Source: an uncultured Candidatus Binatia bacterium
GTDB lineage: Bacteria; Desulfobacterota; Binatia; Bin18
Direction of reading: 5' to 3'
Length of the DNA stretch: 64,000 nt
Assembly (NCBI GenBank): GCA_958296235.1
Contig: OY282457.1
Coordinates: 1,674,501-1,738,500, forward strand
Positions 1 through 11,452 of the stretch are shown here, piece by piece (position 1 is the stretch's first letter; every line of letters begins with the position of its first letter). A model generated the notes under the pieces. That model saw nothing but the letters and a program-made list of their open reading frames with translations. It ran no database searches and was not told the DNA's origin. A program made the position numbers and the translations under genes.

Positions 1-22
1 ACCGTTTTTGCTGTGACGCATG

Positions 23-51
23 AAGGGCGGGTCTTGTACCCGCCCTTTTTT
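23..51 (+). terminator. Rho-independent terminator
   Basis: A perfect GC-rich hairpin (arms AAGGGCGGG and CCCGCCCTT, 7-nt loop) is followed by a run of T. It most likely ends a gene to the left of the window. The next reading frame begins about 30 bases further on. Confidence 0.85.
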
Positions 52-82
52 GTTAATACTCTCGGCAGAGGAGGGATACACG

Positions 83-400
83 GTGGCAGAAGATAATCAG
101 AACGAAGCTCTCCTCCAGATATTCGAGCGCTGGGAGCAGTTTAGCGACTATAATGAATGGCGGCAGCAACATAGGCGTGCTGGATTTGTCCTACACGTAA
201 GTCTCAAGCCTGAATCGGACTATGCTCGGTATCATAGGGCCGACTGCCGCCATCTTGATTTTCGTCAGTCTCAACGCAAAAACAGGGGGCCGTTCAGGTT
301 TACGAAAGTCTGTTCAGAGTCCCGACAAAGGTTAGAGGAGTGGCGCAGACGGAATCGGCCAAATGCCAGGAGTAGGGACTGTAGTCATTGCATACTATAG
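83..400 (+). CDS. Small Cys/His protein of unknown function
   Basis: This encodes 105 aa from a GTG start preceded at 8 nt by AGGAGG, which decides the start against an upstream ATG lying inside the terminator. The chain carries a YHRADCRHL segment in the middle and ends in DCSHCIL, a Cys/His arrangement that could bind a metal. I recall similar short domains in environmental bacteria, but I assign no function. It converges on hicB with about 50 bases between the two stop codons. The call as a real gene rests on the ribosome binding site and the patterned Cys/His residues. Confidence 0.6.
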   Translation: MAEDNQNEALLQIFERWEQFSDYNEWRQQHRRAGFVLHVSLKPESDYARYHRADCRHLDFRQSQRKNRGPFRFTKVCSESRQRLEEWRRRNRPNARSRDCSHCIL

Positions 401-451
401 ACGGACACAGGTTTCGCAGGTTGGGTGAGCGAAGCGTAACCTGGCATTTCT

Positions 452-871
452 CTAGGTCTCAATACTGTGGTGCAGAACAAAGTCTCGACCCGCGGACACG
501 GCTTGGAGCAATTCGTTCAGCTTTTCCAGGGTTGGTGTCGATGTCCCCCGTTCATATCGAGCATACGCATTACGCGACTTCGCTCCTAGGCGCTCAGCCG
601 CCTCACCCAACGAGAGCCCGCTCCGTTCGCGCTGGCGTCGCAACAACAGGCCGACCAAGCCTCGCGTATCCGGAGCGCTTACTTCAAAATCCTCCTGTTT
701 CCCCGGATGTATTTTTACTGAGAAGTCGGGACGATTTGCCAAGCTCTCCAGTAAATCCGCAACCATGCGAAGAGCCTCTTTTCTCGTGCGGCCCTGCGTC
801 ATGGCATCAAGAATGGGCACCTCGGCCAACCAGAACCTTCCATCTTTGTACACCTTGCCGGAAAATCGCAT
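452..871 (-). CDS. hicB: HicB antitoxin with C-terminal HTH
   Basis: HicB neutralises the HicA RNase and autoregulates the operon. The 139-aa chain begins MRFSGKVYKDGRFW, followed by the partial RNase-H-like HicB fold (PILDAMTQGRTRKEAL). A C-terminal Xre-type helix-turn-helix follows (about residues 75-130, including LSLGEAAERLG and ARYERGTSTPTLEKL). A longer in-frame extension upstream would cover hicA and is rejected; this Met lies 1 nt after the hicA stop, as expected for a coupled toxin-antitoxin pair. Toxin-first order is usual for hicAB. Confidence 0.88.
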   Translation of the reverse strand: MRFSGKVYKDGRFWLAEVPILDAMTQGRTRKEALRMVADLLESLANRPDFSVKIHPGKQEDFEVSAPDTRGLVGLLLRRQRERSGLSLGEAAERLGAKSRNAYARYERGTSTPTLEKLNELLQAVSAGRDFVLHHSIET

Positions 872-872
872 A

Positions 873-1049
873 TCAACTTTTCCTTGTGGCTCGTTTGATG
901 ATCGTTCGTGCCAGTTTTTCGTGAATCTCGGTATGACGCGGTATAGCCTCTTCACGCTTCCCGTCAGTCCAAACGTCATGTCGCCCGCCGTGCCGTAGAA
1001 ATGTCCAGCCGGATTGCCGGAGGATTTTTTCCAGTTCACGCCTCTTCAC
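873..1049 (-). CDS. hicA: HicA mRNA interferase toxin
   Basis: HicA toxins are small double-stranded-RNA-binding-fold mRNA interferases. From the GTG at 1049 the chain is 58 aa and starts with the family-typical (M/V)KRRELEKILRQSG. It has the conserved Gly-Gly-Arg-His (RHGGRHDVW) with the catalytic His, then the AIPRHTEI motif. Another GTG ten codons upstream (1079) is possible, but it would start inside the palindromic operator at 1059-1078 and add residues absent from typical HicA. The stop lies 1 nt before the hicB start. Confidence 0.85.
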   Translation of the reverse strand: MKRRELEKILRQSGWTFLRHGGRHDVWTDGKREEAIPRHTEIHEKLARTIIKRATRKS

Positions 1050-1058
1050 CCCAACGAC

Positions 1059-1078
1059 TGTACACCTATACGTGTACA
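1059..1078. promoter_or_regulatory. Palindromic operator of hicAB
   Basis: A perfect inverted repeat, TGTACAC-6 nt-GTGTACA, sits just upstream of the preferred hicA start. HicB proteins with an HTH domain repress their own promoter through such palindromes, so this is the likely HicB binding site. The link is inferred from position and symmetry. Confidence 0.6.
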
Positions 1079-1128
1079 CATTGCAAAAGCGAGTTATGTC
1101 CCCCCCTACAGCCCTGAACAGGCCAGAA

Positions 1129-2922
1129 TTACATCGCGTCTTTATGAATCAGCCCCTTCAGATCATCCTCCCAGGGCGGCAGTTCCAGGTCTGCCGGAAC
1201 CTCGGCGAGATGGAGCCGGTGATTGCCCTTGGGTCCGCGGCCTTCGCTGGTATCAATGAGGCGGAGTTGGTCTGCCAAACCGCCATGCTGAAGGCGCTCC
1301 CACTCTTCTTCCCAGAGCAAAATGAAATAAACGCGCTTCGGGGTTGCGGGCGGGAAATAGAAGGGGATGCGCCGGTCGGCATAATACAGGGCTCCGCTGT
1401 CAAAGCTCCGAAAAAAGAAGAGCGGCTGTTCCCCCACCCGCTCGACAACGCGGCCCATAAAAGGCTGAAAGGTCCGCGCGGCGGCAAGCGTGGGCTGAAT
1501 CACGTGGTTGATGAGCAGGAAGATACTTGTCGTGAACACCACCAGTCCGCCAAACACGCGCTCCCAGGCCTGACGCCGCAATCCCCAGACTAACAAGGCC
1601 AGCGCGCCGCCGACACCCAAAAACCAGCCGGTAAACGCGCCGGGATGATCGGCAACAATACCGGTGAACAAGGGCAGATTGCTCTGGTCTTTCGGGTGCA
1701 GAAACGGCCGAATCAGACCCAGCGGATCAAACCCGCCGGCCTGGGCAATCACACCGATAATGGCCAGACCGACAACCCCACAGCAGAGCGCGCCGGCAGC
1801 CTTCAGCAGCGCGAGAAAACCGGGGGGCAGGTCGATCTCTCCTCGACGGATTTCTTGCCACCAGGCCCCGAGCAGCAGGGCAATAGCCGGGTAAACGGGC
1901 AGGATATACACCGTGCGCTTACTGCTTGAAGCCGAGTAGAACAGAAAAATCGTTGCAATCCAGACAATCAGGTAGGTAAAGTTCTTCTCTGCCCAGCGCT
2001 GGCGGCACTGGTATAAAAAATAGAGCAGCGGCGGAAAGAAAAAGCTCCACGGAGCCATGCCCAGAAAAAGGTTGGGAATAAAATAATAGAAAGGATGAAC
2101 ATGCCCGGCGCCGGCCGACCCGCTCGACACAAAGCGCCACACATTTTCCTTCATAATCTGCTTCTCAAAAAACTCCTCACCACCTTGCCACAGCGCCAGT
2201 GCGTACCACGACCCGGCGATGACGCAGAACAGGAGTCCACCAGTAACGAGATGCAGGTGGCGGATAAAGAGCAGGTCGCGTTTGACGCACAGGAATACGC
2301 CGATAACCAGACCCGGCAGCAGCGCGCCAATCGGTCCTTTGGCCAGGGTTGCCAGACCGAGGAGACAGAAGAAACCGAGCGCCTCGCCCCAGCCCACCCG
2401 TTGCTTGCGATATACAGACCAGAAAGAGAAAAAGGCGGCGACCATAAAAAAGGTCAGCGTCATATCCACCCGAGCCGTTGTCGCCGCCCGGACCCACTCA
2501 AAGCTGGTGGCCAGGGTCAGACCGGCAATCAACCCGGCCTCAACGCCCCACAGGACGGCGCCGACCCGATAGGTCAGGAGCACCCCGATGAGGGCCAGTA
2601 ACGCGGAAGGCAAGCGAATCGAGAACTCGCTCAACTGACCCAAGGCGAGTGCAACTGACGTTCCAAGCCAATGAAAAAGGGGTGGTTTGGACGGAATGAT
2701 CTGGCCGTTACGCAAGGGCAGAATCCAGTCCCCGTTGTGATATATCTCCCAGATAACGGTCGCCTCACGCGGTTGCCCCTTGGTGTAAAAAGGGATGTCA
2801 CCCAAGCCCCAGATGAATATCAGGACACAGAAGAGGCTGAGAAACACGCCAGAGAAGAGAACGCGGGGTTGCACGAGCTGCTCCTCAATAGTCCGAACGA
2901 CACGCGCGAAGCGGCTGTTCAC
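1129..2922 (-). CDS. GT39/ArnT-like membrane glycosyltransferase
   Basis: This 597-aa protein belongs to the dolichyl-phosphate-mannose mannosyltransferase/ArnT superfamily (GT39, GT-C fold), which moves a sugar from a lipid-phosphate donor on the periplasmic side of the inner membrane. It shows about a dozen hydrophobic segments. The first periplasmic loop contains the acidic motif region after GLGDIPFYTKGQPREAT, followed by KPPLFHWLGT, both typical of the family. It is a paralogue of the upstream gene, which it overlaps by 4 nt (ATGA), so the two are one transcript. Substrate unknown; lipid A or glycan modification is possible. Confidence 0.85.
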   Translation of the reverse strand: MNSRFARVVRTIEEQLVQPRVLFSGVFLSLFCVLIFIWGLGDIPFYTKGQPREATVIWEIYHNGDWILPLRNGQIIPSKPPLFHWLGTSVALALGQLSEFSIRLPSALLALIGVLLTYRVGAVLWGVEAGLIAGLTLATSFEWVRAATTARVDMTLTFFMVAAFFSFWSVYRKQRVGWGEALGFFCLLGLATLAKGPIGALLPGLVIGVFLCVKRDLLFIRHLHLVTGGLLFCVIAGSWYALALWQGGEEFFEKQIMKENVWRFVSSGSAGAGHVHPFYYFIPNLFLGMAPWSFFFPPLLYFLYQCRQRWAEKNFTYLIVWIATIFLFYSASSSKRTVYILPVYPAIALLLGAWWQEIRRGEIDLPPGFLALLKAAGALCCGVVGLAIIGVIAQAGGFDPLGLIRPFLHPKDQSNLPLFTGIVADHPGAFTGWFLGVGGALALLVWGLRRQAWERVFGGLVVFTTSIFLLINHVIQPTLAAARTFQPFMGRVVERVGEQPLFFFRSFDSGALYYADRRIPFYFPPATPKRVYFILLWEEEWERLQHGGLADQLRLIDTSEGRGPKGNHRLHLAEVPADLELPPWEDDLKGLIHKDAM

Positions 2923-4802
2923 GATGCAGCGTTCTCGTTCATGGATTCGTCCACGGGTTCATCGGATGTTTCAGGTGCGCGCCCTTCGGACTCGGCCGGG
3001 GCAGGGAGGACCGCTGCCCCGGCCCCCTCATTTTGCTCGGGCCGGGGGAGAAGCGCGGCAAGCACCAGGCGATGTTTCTTGTCCGGCCCTTTGCCCTCAC
3101 TCGTGACCAGACGCTCAAGGTGGGGCTGTCTTTCTGCAAGCTCCGGCCAATCCGTCTCACGGACGAGTACGTACAGCACGGCGTCAGTCTGCGGCGCGCC
3201 TCCCGGTCCGGCTCCCGGATACCATGCGTCAACGTCCCCAACATCTGATGGCTGTGGGAGGGCGTCCTGACTCATTTCAGGAATATGACGGTCCGCGTAG
3301 AAAATAGCCCCATAGTCAGAGGCCGGATGGTAAAAATACAGCGGCGCGTCCTGCACCATGGAACGCACGCCCAGCATAAAGGATTTATACGTTCGCTCTC
3401 GGGCCAGGAGAGGATGAAACAGGGCATTCGCAAAGTAGAGCGAGGCGGATATCGAAACCGTCAGCGCGGCAAAGACCGCTACCCAGCGGTCCCGGCTCAA
3501 CCCCCAGATATACCAGATGGTTGCTCCGGCGAGCAGCGTCATCCAAATACCGACGAGCGGAAACTGACCTTGTAAACTCTGCGCGATAATAGGCAGATTC
3601 GCCCGATCCCGAGGGTGCAGGAAAGGGGCAACCAGATGATCCAGATTAAAACCGACGCCGTGGGTGACCAGCACAATGAGTATGAGCGCCCCAGCGCCGC
3701 CCAGGACAAGCGCGCAGCCGCGGACGACACGGGTGATCGCCGGCGATGATAACGCGCGTGACCCTTCTATCAATTCTTGCCACCACCGCCCGAGCAATAA
3801 GGCCAGAGCCGGATAGAGCGGCAGAATATAATTACTGCGTTTCCCGGACGCCAGAGTAAAAAAGAGAAACTCAACCCCCACCCAGAGCAGCAGGTAGAGA
3901 TGTTTCTTCTCCTGCCGGAGGTCGCCGGCCCGATAGAGCGTAAATCCAAGCGCAGGAAAGAACAGGCTCCAGGGCAGCATCCCGACAAAGAGCGTTGGCA
4001 CATAATATACGAGGGTGTGCTCTCGACTCGGGCCGCCTTTCTCGCTGGCAAAAAATCGAAACACATTCTCATCCAGAATCTGGCGTTGGAAAAACTCTCC
4101 GCCGCCTTGAAAGAGGGCCAGGACGTACCACGACGCCGCAATACAGCCCGCTATCAGCAGCCCCTGGCCGAGATGCAGGCGGCGAAGAAGCGCGATTTCT
4201 CTGGTCCACCACAAAAAGCTGCCCACAACCAGGATGGGCAGCAGCAGCCCCAACGGCCCTTTGGCCAGGACGGCAAAACCGATGCTGGCGTAAAAGAGAA
4301 TGAGCGTGCGCGGTTGTGTCGCCCGTTCCTGGAAGGCGCGAAAAAAGAAAAACTGCGCAGTCGTGAGGAAAAACAGCAGGACCATATCGCTGCGCGCATT
4401 GATTGACCAACGCGCCCATTCCGGGCAGGTGGCCAGGATCAGAGCGGCCAGCAGCCCCACCCGCCAGTTCCAGAGCGCCCGCCCAAAGAAAAACGTACCC
4501 AGGACGGTTGCCGTAGCAAACAGGGCGGATGGGAAGCGGACTGCCCACTCGCTGACCTGGCCGGTCATCAAGGAGACCACGGCGCCGACCCAGTGAAACA
4601 GCGGCGGCTTGAGCGGCTGTTCGACCCCGTTCCGCAGAGGGAGAATCCACCCCCCGCCGTTCACCATTTCCCAGACGATCAGGGCTTCTTTTGATTCTTC
4701 GTAATTGTAAAAGGGGATGCGGCCGAGATCGAAAAAATAGAGCAGAAAACAGAGAAAGAGGAGCCCGGCAACAGTCTGGCGCGTGCGCTGCGGTTCGTTC
4801 AT
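2919..4802 (-). CDS. GT39/ArnT-like membrane glycosyltransferase
   Basis: This 627-aa multi-pass protein is first in a two-gene operon and homologous along its length to the following gene (shared RIPFYN-, LKPPLFHWVGA, AVLAKGPLGLLLP and RSNYILPLYPA-type segments). The family transfers sugars from polyprenyl-phosphate donors at the outer face of the inner membrane. The N-terminal loop has acidic residues (YNYEESKEALI) where GT39 enzymes hold the catalytic Asp/Glu. A low-complexity tail (about residues 590-627, rich in Glu, Pro, Ser) is absent from its partner. The pair looks like a tandem duplication with divergence. Confidence 0.85.
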   Translation of the reverse strand: MNEPQRTRQTVAGLLFLCFLLYFFDLGRIPFYNYEESKEALIVWEMVNGGGWILPLRNGVEQPLKPPLFHWVGAVVSLMTGQVSEWAVRFPSALFATATVLGTFFFGRALWNWRVGLLAALILATCPEWARWSINARSDMVLLFFLTTAQFFFFRAFQERATQPRTLILFYASIGFAVLAKGPLGLLLPILVVGSFLWWTREIALLRRLHLGQGLLIAGCIAASWYVLALFQGGGEFFQRQILDENVFRFFASEKGGPSREHTLVYYVPTLFVGMLPWSLFFPALGFTLYRAGDLRQEKKHLYLLLWVGVEFLFFTLASGKRSNYILPLYPALALLLGRWWQELIEGSRALSSPAITRVVRGCALVLGGAGALILIVLVTHGVGFNLDHLVAPFLHPRDRANLPIIAQSLQGQFPLVGIWMTLLAGATIWYIWGLSRDRWVAVFAALTVSISASLYFANALFHPLLARERTYKSFMLGVRSMVQDAPLYFYHPASDYGAIFYADRHIPEMSQDALPQPSDVGDVDAWYPGAGPGGAPQTDAVLYVLVRETDWPELAERQPHLERLVTSEGKGPDKKHRLVLAALLPRPEQNEGAGAAVLPAPAESEGRAPETSDEPVDESMNENAAS

Positions 4803-4945
4803 GCACTACCTCAGATACCGAAGCCACTATCTGTCGGATGGTGGGCTGTCAAATCCCTCGGGACGCCGCTTTTGCGCAAACAGCAGGGCCAGGAATGACG
4901 GGGAACAGACCGGCAGCCGGTGCGGGGTTGTACGGAAAACCGGCG

Positions 4946-5215
4946 CTATGAAGCGGCTCCGCTCCGTCTCAGCACCCGGTAATGGGTGAGGAGCTGCCCG
5001 ACGCGTTCCTGCTCAGATGTGTGGCGTCTCAACTCAAGGAAGAGTTTTACCAGTTCGTCTTCCCCGGCTTCGTCGGCCGGCTGTAAGACCTTGAGCAGTT
5101 CTTCTACTAATTTGGGGAATTTTTCGCTGGGAATGTAGTAGTGCGCCCAGCCAAACTCACAGTGGCGATGAAGGATCTTTGCAATCATTTTTTCTAAGTT
5201 TTCCTGGCCCGTCAT
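4946..5215 (-). CDS. Small helical protein of unknown function
   Basis: This encodes 89 aa, charged and probably all-helical, without a signal peptide or recognisable motif. The start ATG has a purine-rich GGAGG upstream on the minus strand (near 5226). It lies between the glycosyltransferase pair and the divergent mutY, whose start is 18 nt away, so the two share a short divergent promoter region. No function assigned. Confidence 0.6.
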   Translation of the reverse strand: MTGQENLEKMIAKILHRHCEFGWAHYYIPSEKFPKLVEELLKVLQPADEAGEDELVKLFLELRRHTSEQERVGQLLTHYRVLRRSGAAS

Positions 5216-5233
5216 GACTGCCCTGCCTCCTCC

Positions 5234-6046
5234 GTGAAAAGCGCCGTCACCTTAATGGCTCTCCCTGTCAGAGTCAAGACGAATCCCCTTTCCCCAGCGC
5301 CGGGTTTCTGTCACAAGAGGTCCACAGTGTCGCATACGCCAAAACCCCAACCCGACCGAGCAAAGCGGAGGAAGGACCCGCCGATTGCCCACCAGGCAAC
5401 CATCCGGGCATTTCAACGCCGTCTGATTGCCTGGTATCAGCGGCATGGACGCGATCTGCCCTGGCGGCGGACGCGCGACCCCTATGAGATTTTGGTGTCT
5501 GAGGTCATGCTGCAGCAAACCCAAGTCCAACGCGCCTTGCTGTATTACGAGAAATTCTTGCAGCAATACCCCACCGCAGAGGACCTGGCGAAAGCGCGCG
5601 AACCCCAAGTCCGTGAAGCCTGGGACGGCCTGGGCTACTATGCGCGGGCCCGGAATCTGCAAAAGGCGACCCAACAGATTGTCACCCAACACCAGGGCAA
5701 ATTCCCGCGCGACCCGGAAGAGCTGACGAAACTGCCCGGCATCGGCCCGTATACCGCGGGAGCAGTCTCAAGCTTCGCTTTTCATAAAGACGCCGCCATT
5801 CTGGATACCAACGCGGCCCGGGTTCTGCGGCGGTTTTTTGGCCTTACCCCCCAGCAGCGTACGCCCCGCTTTCTCTGGACGGTGGCCCGGCAGGTTACCC
5901 CCAAGGGGCAGGCCCATGTCTTTAATCAAGCCATTATGGATGTGGGCGCGACCATTTGTGTGGCGCGCGCGCCGCGCTGTCCCCAGTGCCCGCTCCGCCC
6001 AGTGTGTCGGCGGGGAAAAACAACCACCCCTGCGGGTTCGGTTTGA
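5234..6046 (+). CDS. mutY: Adenine DNA glycosylase MutY, short form
   Basis: MutY removes adenine mispaired with 8-oxoguanine. After a basic N-terminal extension of about 50 residues the HhH-GPD fold follows: SEVMLQQTQV with the catalytic Glu90, the MutY signature GLGYYARARNL (133-142), the helix-hairpin-helix LPGIGPYTA, and catalytic Asp191 in ILDTNA. Four cysteines (242, 249, 252, 258; C-x6-C-x2-C-x5-C) ligate a 4Fe-4S cluster. The chain stops soon after the cluster, so the NUDIX-like C-terminal domain that senses 8-oxoG in E. coli MutY (about 350 aa) is missing. The true start may lie within the extension (another ATG at 5255). Confidence 0.88.
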   Translation: MKSAVTLMALPVRVKTNPLSPAPGFCHKRSTVSHTPKPQPDRAKRRKDPPIAHQATIRAFQRRLIAWYQRHGRDLPWRRTRDPYEILVSEVMLQQTQVQRALLYYEKFLQQYPTAEDLAKAREPQVREAWDGLGYYARARNLQKATQQIVTQHQGKFPRDPEELTKLPGIGPYTAGAVSSFAFHKDAAILDTNAARVLRRFFGLTPQQRTPRFLWTVARQVTPKGQAHVFNQAIMDVGATICVARAPRCPQCPLRPVCRRGKTTTPAGSV

Positions 6047-6125
6047 CGCTCTTGCGGTTCTCGCCTATAGTGACCCCCCGATGGCCCAGCGGCCTTGTTG
6101 CTGCGGGTCCTGAGGTCTCCCAAGC

Positions 6126-9381
<3,256 letters not shown>

Positions 9382-9472
9382 CGACAGGCTTGGTCACGCC
9401 GCCCTTCAGCCGGCTCTTCTTTGATTCGTTCAGGAGAGGTGATAAACTGTCCATAGTCGCCGGAGTACGTTC

Positions 9473-10063
9473 ATGAGTCGTCATCAAATCCGCTTTATGC
9501 TGGGCATTACAGTCCTTGGGCTCATCCTTGCCCTGGGCTATCTCAGCTCTCAGGTGGGAAAAGACCCGGCGACCGCGCGCCTCATCGACGAACTCTCGAC
9601 CCCGGACGCGACCGCAGAGACAATGGTCCAGCGCATGACGGAGTTCCGCCGGGTGAAGATGCAGGACGGCAAAAAAGTATGGGAAATTGTGGCCCGGCAG
9701 GCGCACTATTTTGCGGACACCAACGCCGTCGTCATCGATACTCCTGAAATTTCGCTCTATTTCAGCGATGGCGAAGTGGTCGCGTTACGCTGTCAGGAAG
9801 GCACAGTCCACCTGAATGGGGAATCAGACTTACTCCACATCGACCTGCGGGGCAACCTTGAGATGCAGATGGGAGCAATTTCCCTGAAGACCGACCAGGC
9901 AACCTACGACCACCAGAAGAACACCATATCCTCAGACGGGGTCATGCACGTTGTCGGTCAAGGATTTACGCTTGAAGGCAAAGGCTATACTGTCGCCGTT
10001 GATACCAAGCAACTGACCCTGAAGGCAGAGGTCTATACGACGGTTACACGGGAGTCTGGATGA
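9473..10063 (+). CDS. lptC: LPS export protein LptC
   Basis: LptC is the bitopic inner-membrane protein that receives LPS from LptB2FG and passes it to LptA. The 196-aa chain has one N-terminal transmembrane helix (about residues 8-26) and a periplasmic beta-jellyroll with repeats such as VWEIVARQAHYF and DTPEISLYFSDGE. It overlaps lptA by 4 nt and is followed by lptB, the standard order. An upstream gap of 90 nt contains no other gene. Confidence 0.88.
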   Translation: MSRHQIRFMLGITVLGLILALGYLSSQVGKDPATARLIDELSTPDATAETMVQRMTEFRRVKMQDGKKVWEIVARQAHYFADTNAVVIDTPEISLYFSDGEVVALRCQEGTVHLNGESDLLHIDLRGNLEMQMGAISLKTDQATYDHQKNTISSDGVMHVVGQGFTLEGKGYTVAVDTKQLTLKAEVYTTVTRESG

Positions 10064-10656
10064 TGCGTTCAACATCGGTGGGGACTGGCTGGGTGGTCTT
10101 TGTCACAATCCTTGTTATCCCATTTTTCTTGTCTCCGTTGACGCTCGCAGCCGAAGACGCCCAACCTGGCCCGACCGACCAAACAGTCCAGGATTCGGCC
10201 GCGACCTTTGCGGATTCCCTGTCCCTCACCTCTCGAAAAGACCCCATTCATATTCGCTCGCATGACCTTGAGTTCTTCTACGAAGAGAAGCGTATCCAGT
10301 ATCGCGGGAATGTGGTGGTGACCCAGGGGGATATGACCTTAAAGAGCGACAGGCTGACGGTGCTGTATGAAGACCCCGCGCCGGCAGCCGCGAATACCGC
10401 AGATCAGCAGCGGATCAAACGCATTGTTGCCGATGGGAATGTCGAAATTACTTCTGGCGGACGGCGCGCCACGAGCCGCAAGGCGATTTTTAATCAGCAA
10501 AAGCGCACAGTCACGCTCAGGGGGAATGCGGTTCTTCAGGAGGGTCCCAACCGAGTCAAGGGAGATATCGTGACCATCTTTCTTGACGAGAATCGCAGTA
10601 TTGTGAAGGGTGGGAAGGGAAAGCGGCAGGCCCAGATGGTCCTTATCCCCGACTAA
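10060..10656 (+). CDS. lptA: LPS periplasmic bridge protein LptA
   Basis: LptA forms the periplasmic bridge that carries LPS to the outer membrane. The 198-aa precursor has a clear signal peptide (hydrophobic stretch to about residue 30, cleavage near TLAAED). The OstA/LptA jellyroll follows: IHIRSHDLEFFYEEKRIQYR, VVVTQGDMTLKSDRLTV and a final NVEITSGGRRATSRKA. Length and position between lptC and lptB agree with the family. Confidence 0.9.
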   Translation: MMRSTSVGTGWVVFVTILVIPFFLSPLTLAAEDAQPGPTDQTVQDSAATFADSLSLTSRKDPIHIRSHDLEFFYEEKRIQYRGNVVVTQGDMTLKSDRLTVLYEDPAPAAANTADQQRIKRIVADGNVEITSGGRRATSRKAIFNQQKRTVTLRGNAVLQEGPNRVKGDIVTIFLDENRSIVKGGKGKRQAQMVLIPD

Positions 10657-10695
10657 GAGGCCAGGGGAAAGAACACGCAAGGAAAGAATAGCGGA

Positions 10696-11427
10696 GTGAG
10701 TGATACGCCAGTCCTCCAAGCCGAAGGCTTGTGGAAAACCTATGGGAAACGCGCTGTTCTGCGTGATGTCAGCGTTCGCGTCAGCGGCGGCGAAGTGGTG
10801 GGTTTACTCGGTCCCAACGGTGCCGGAAAGACGACGACCTTTTCGATCATCGTCGGCATTATTCGACCCGATAAGGGCGAAGTCTACTATAATGATGACG
10901 AGATTACGACCTTGCCCATGCATAAGCGGGCGCGCCGGGGGGTGACCTATCTGCCTCAAGAACCGTCAGTGTTCCGAAAGTTGACCGTGGCGGAAAATGT
11001 GATGGCTATTCTGGAGACCACCTCGCTGAACAAAGCGCAGCGCGAAGAGCGCCTGGCTGAGCTGCTGGCAGAGTTACGGATTAGCCATCTGGCAGCCAAT
11101 CGGGCGGATTCGCTCTCTGGAGGAGAACGACGCCGGGTCGAAATTTCGCGGGCGTTGGTCATGTCGCCGGCATTTATGCTCCTGGATGAACCCTTTGCCG
11201 GAATCGACCCGCTTTCGGTTGTTGATATCCAGGAGATTATCGTGCAATTACGCGAACGCGGGATCGGCATTCTTGTCACCGACCACAATGTTCGAGAGAC
11301 GCTGAGCATTTGTGACCGGGCCTATATTCTGAGCGATGGCAGTGTATTTGAGGAAGGAACGCCCCAGGAAATTACGGCGAGCAGCCGAGCCCGAGAGGTC
11401 TACCTGGGAGAGCGCTTCCGCCTCTAG
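10696..11427 (+). CDS. lptB: LPS export ATPase LptB
   Basis: LptB powers LPS extraction with LptFG. It shows the ABC ATPase motifs in order: Walker A GPNGAGKTTT, a Q-loop in VTYLPQEPSVFRKLTV, signature LSGGERRRVEISRAL, Walker B FMLLDEPFAGIDP and the H-loop VTDHNVRETL. The length of 243 aa is typical, and the start is GTG. It lies 40 nt after lptA and 25 nt before rpoN, the usual neighbourhood. Confidence 0.95.
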   Translation: MSDTPVLQAEGLWKTYGKRAVLRDVSVRVSGGEVVGLLGPNGAGKTTTFSIIVGIIRPDKGEVYYNDDEITTLPMHKRARRGVTYLPQEPSVFRKLTVAENVMAILETTSLNKAQREERLAELLAELRISHLAANRADSLSGGERRRVEISRALVMSPAFMLLDEPFAGIDPLSVVDIQEIIVQLRERGIGILVTDHNVRETLSICDRAYILSDGSVFEEGTPQEITASSRAREVYLGERFRL

Positions 11428-11452
11428 TGACTGGGAACAAGGGTAGAGTTGT

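Noticed and set aside
1072..2601. Several plus-strand frames opposite the glycosyltransferase genes
   Set aside because: They are shadows of two long membrane-protein genes that have clear family motifs, and they lack motifs and ribosome binding sites of their own.
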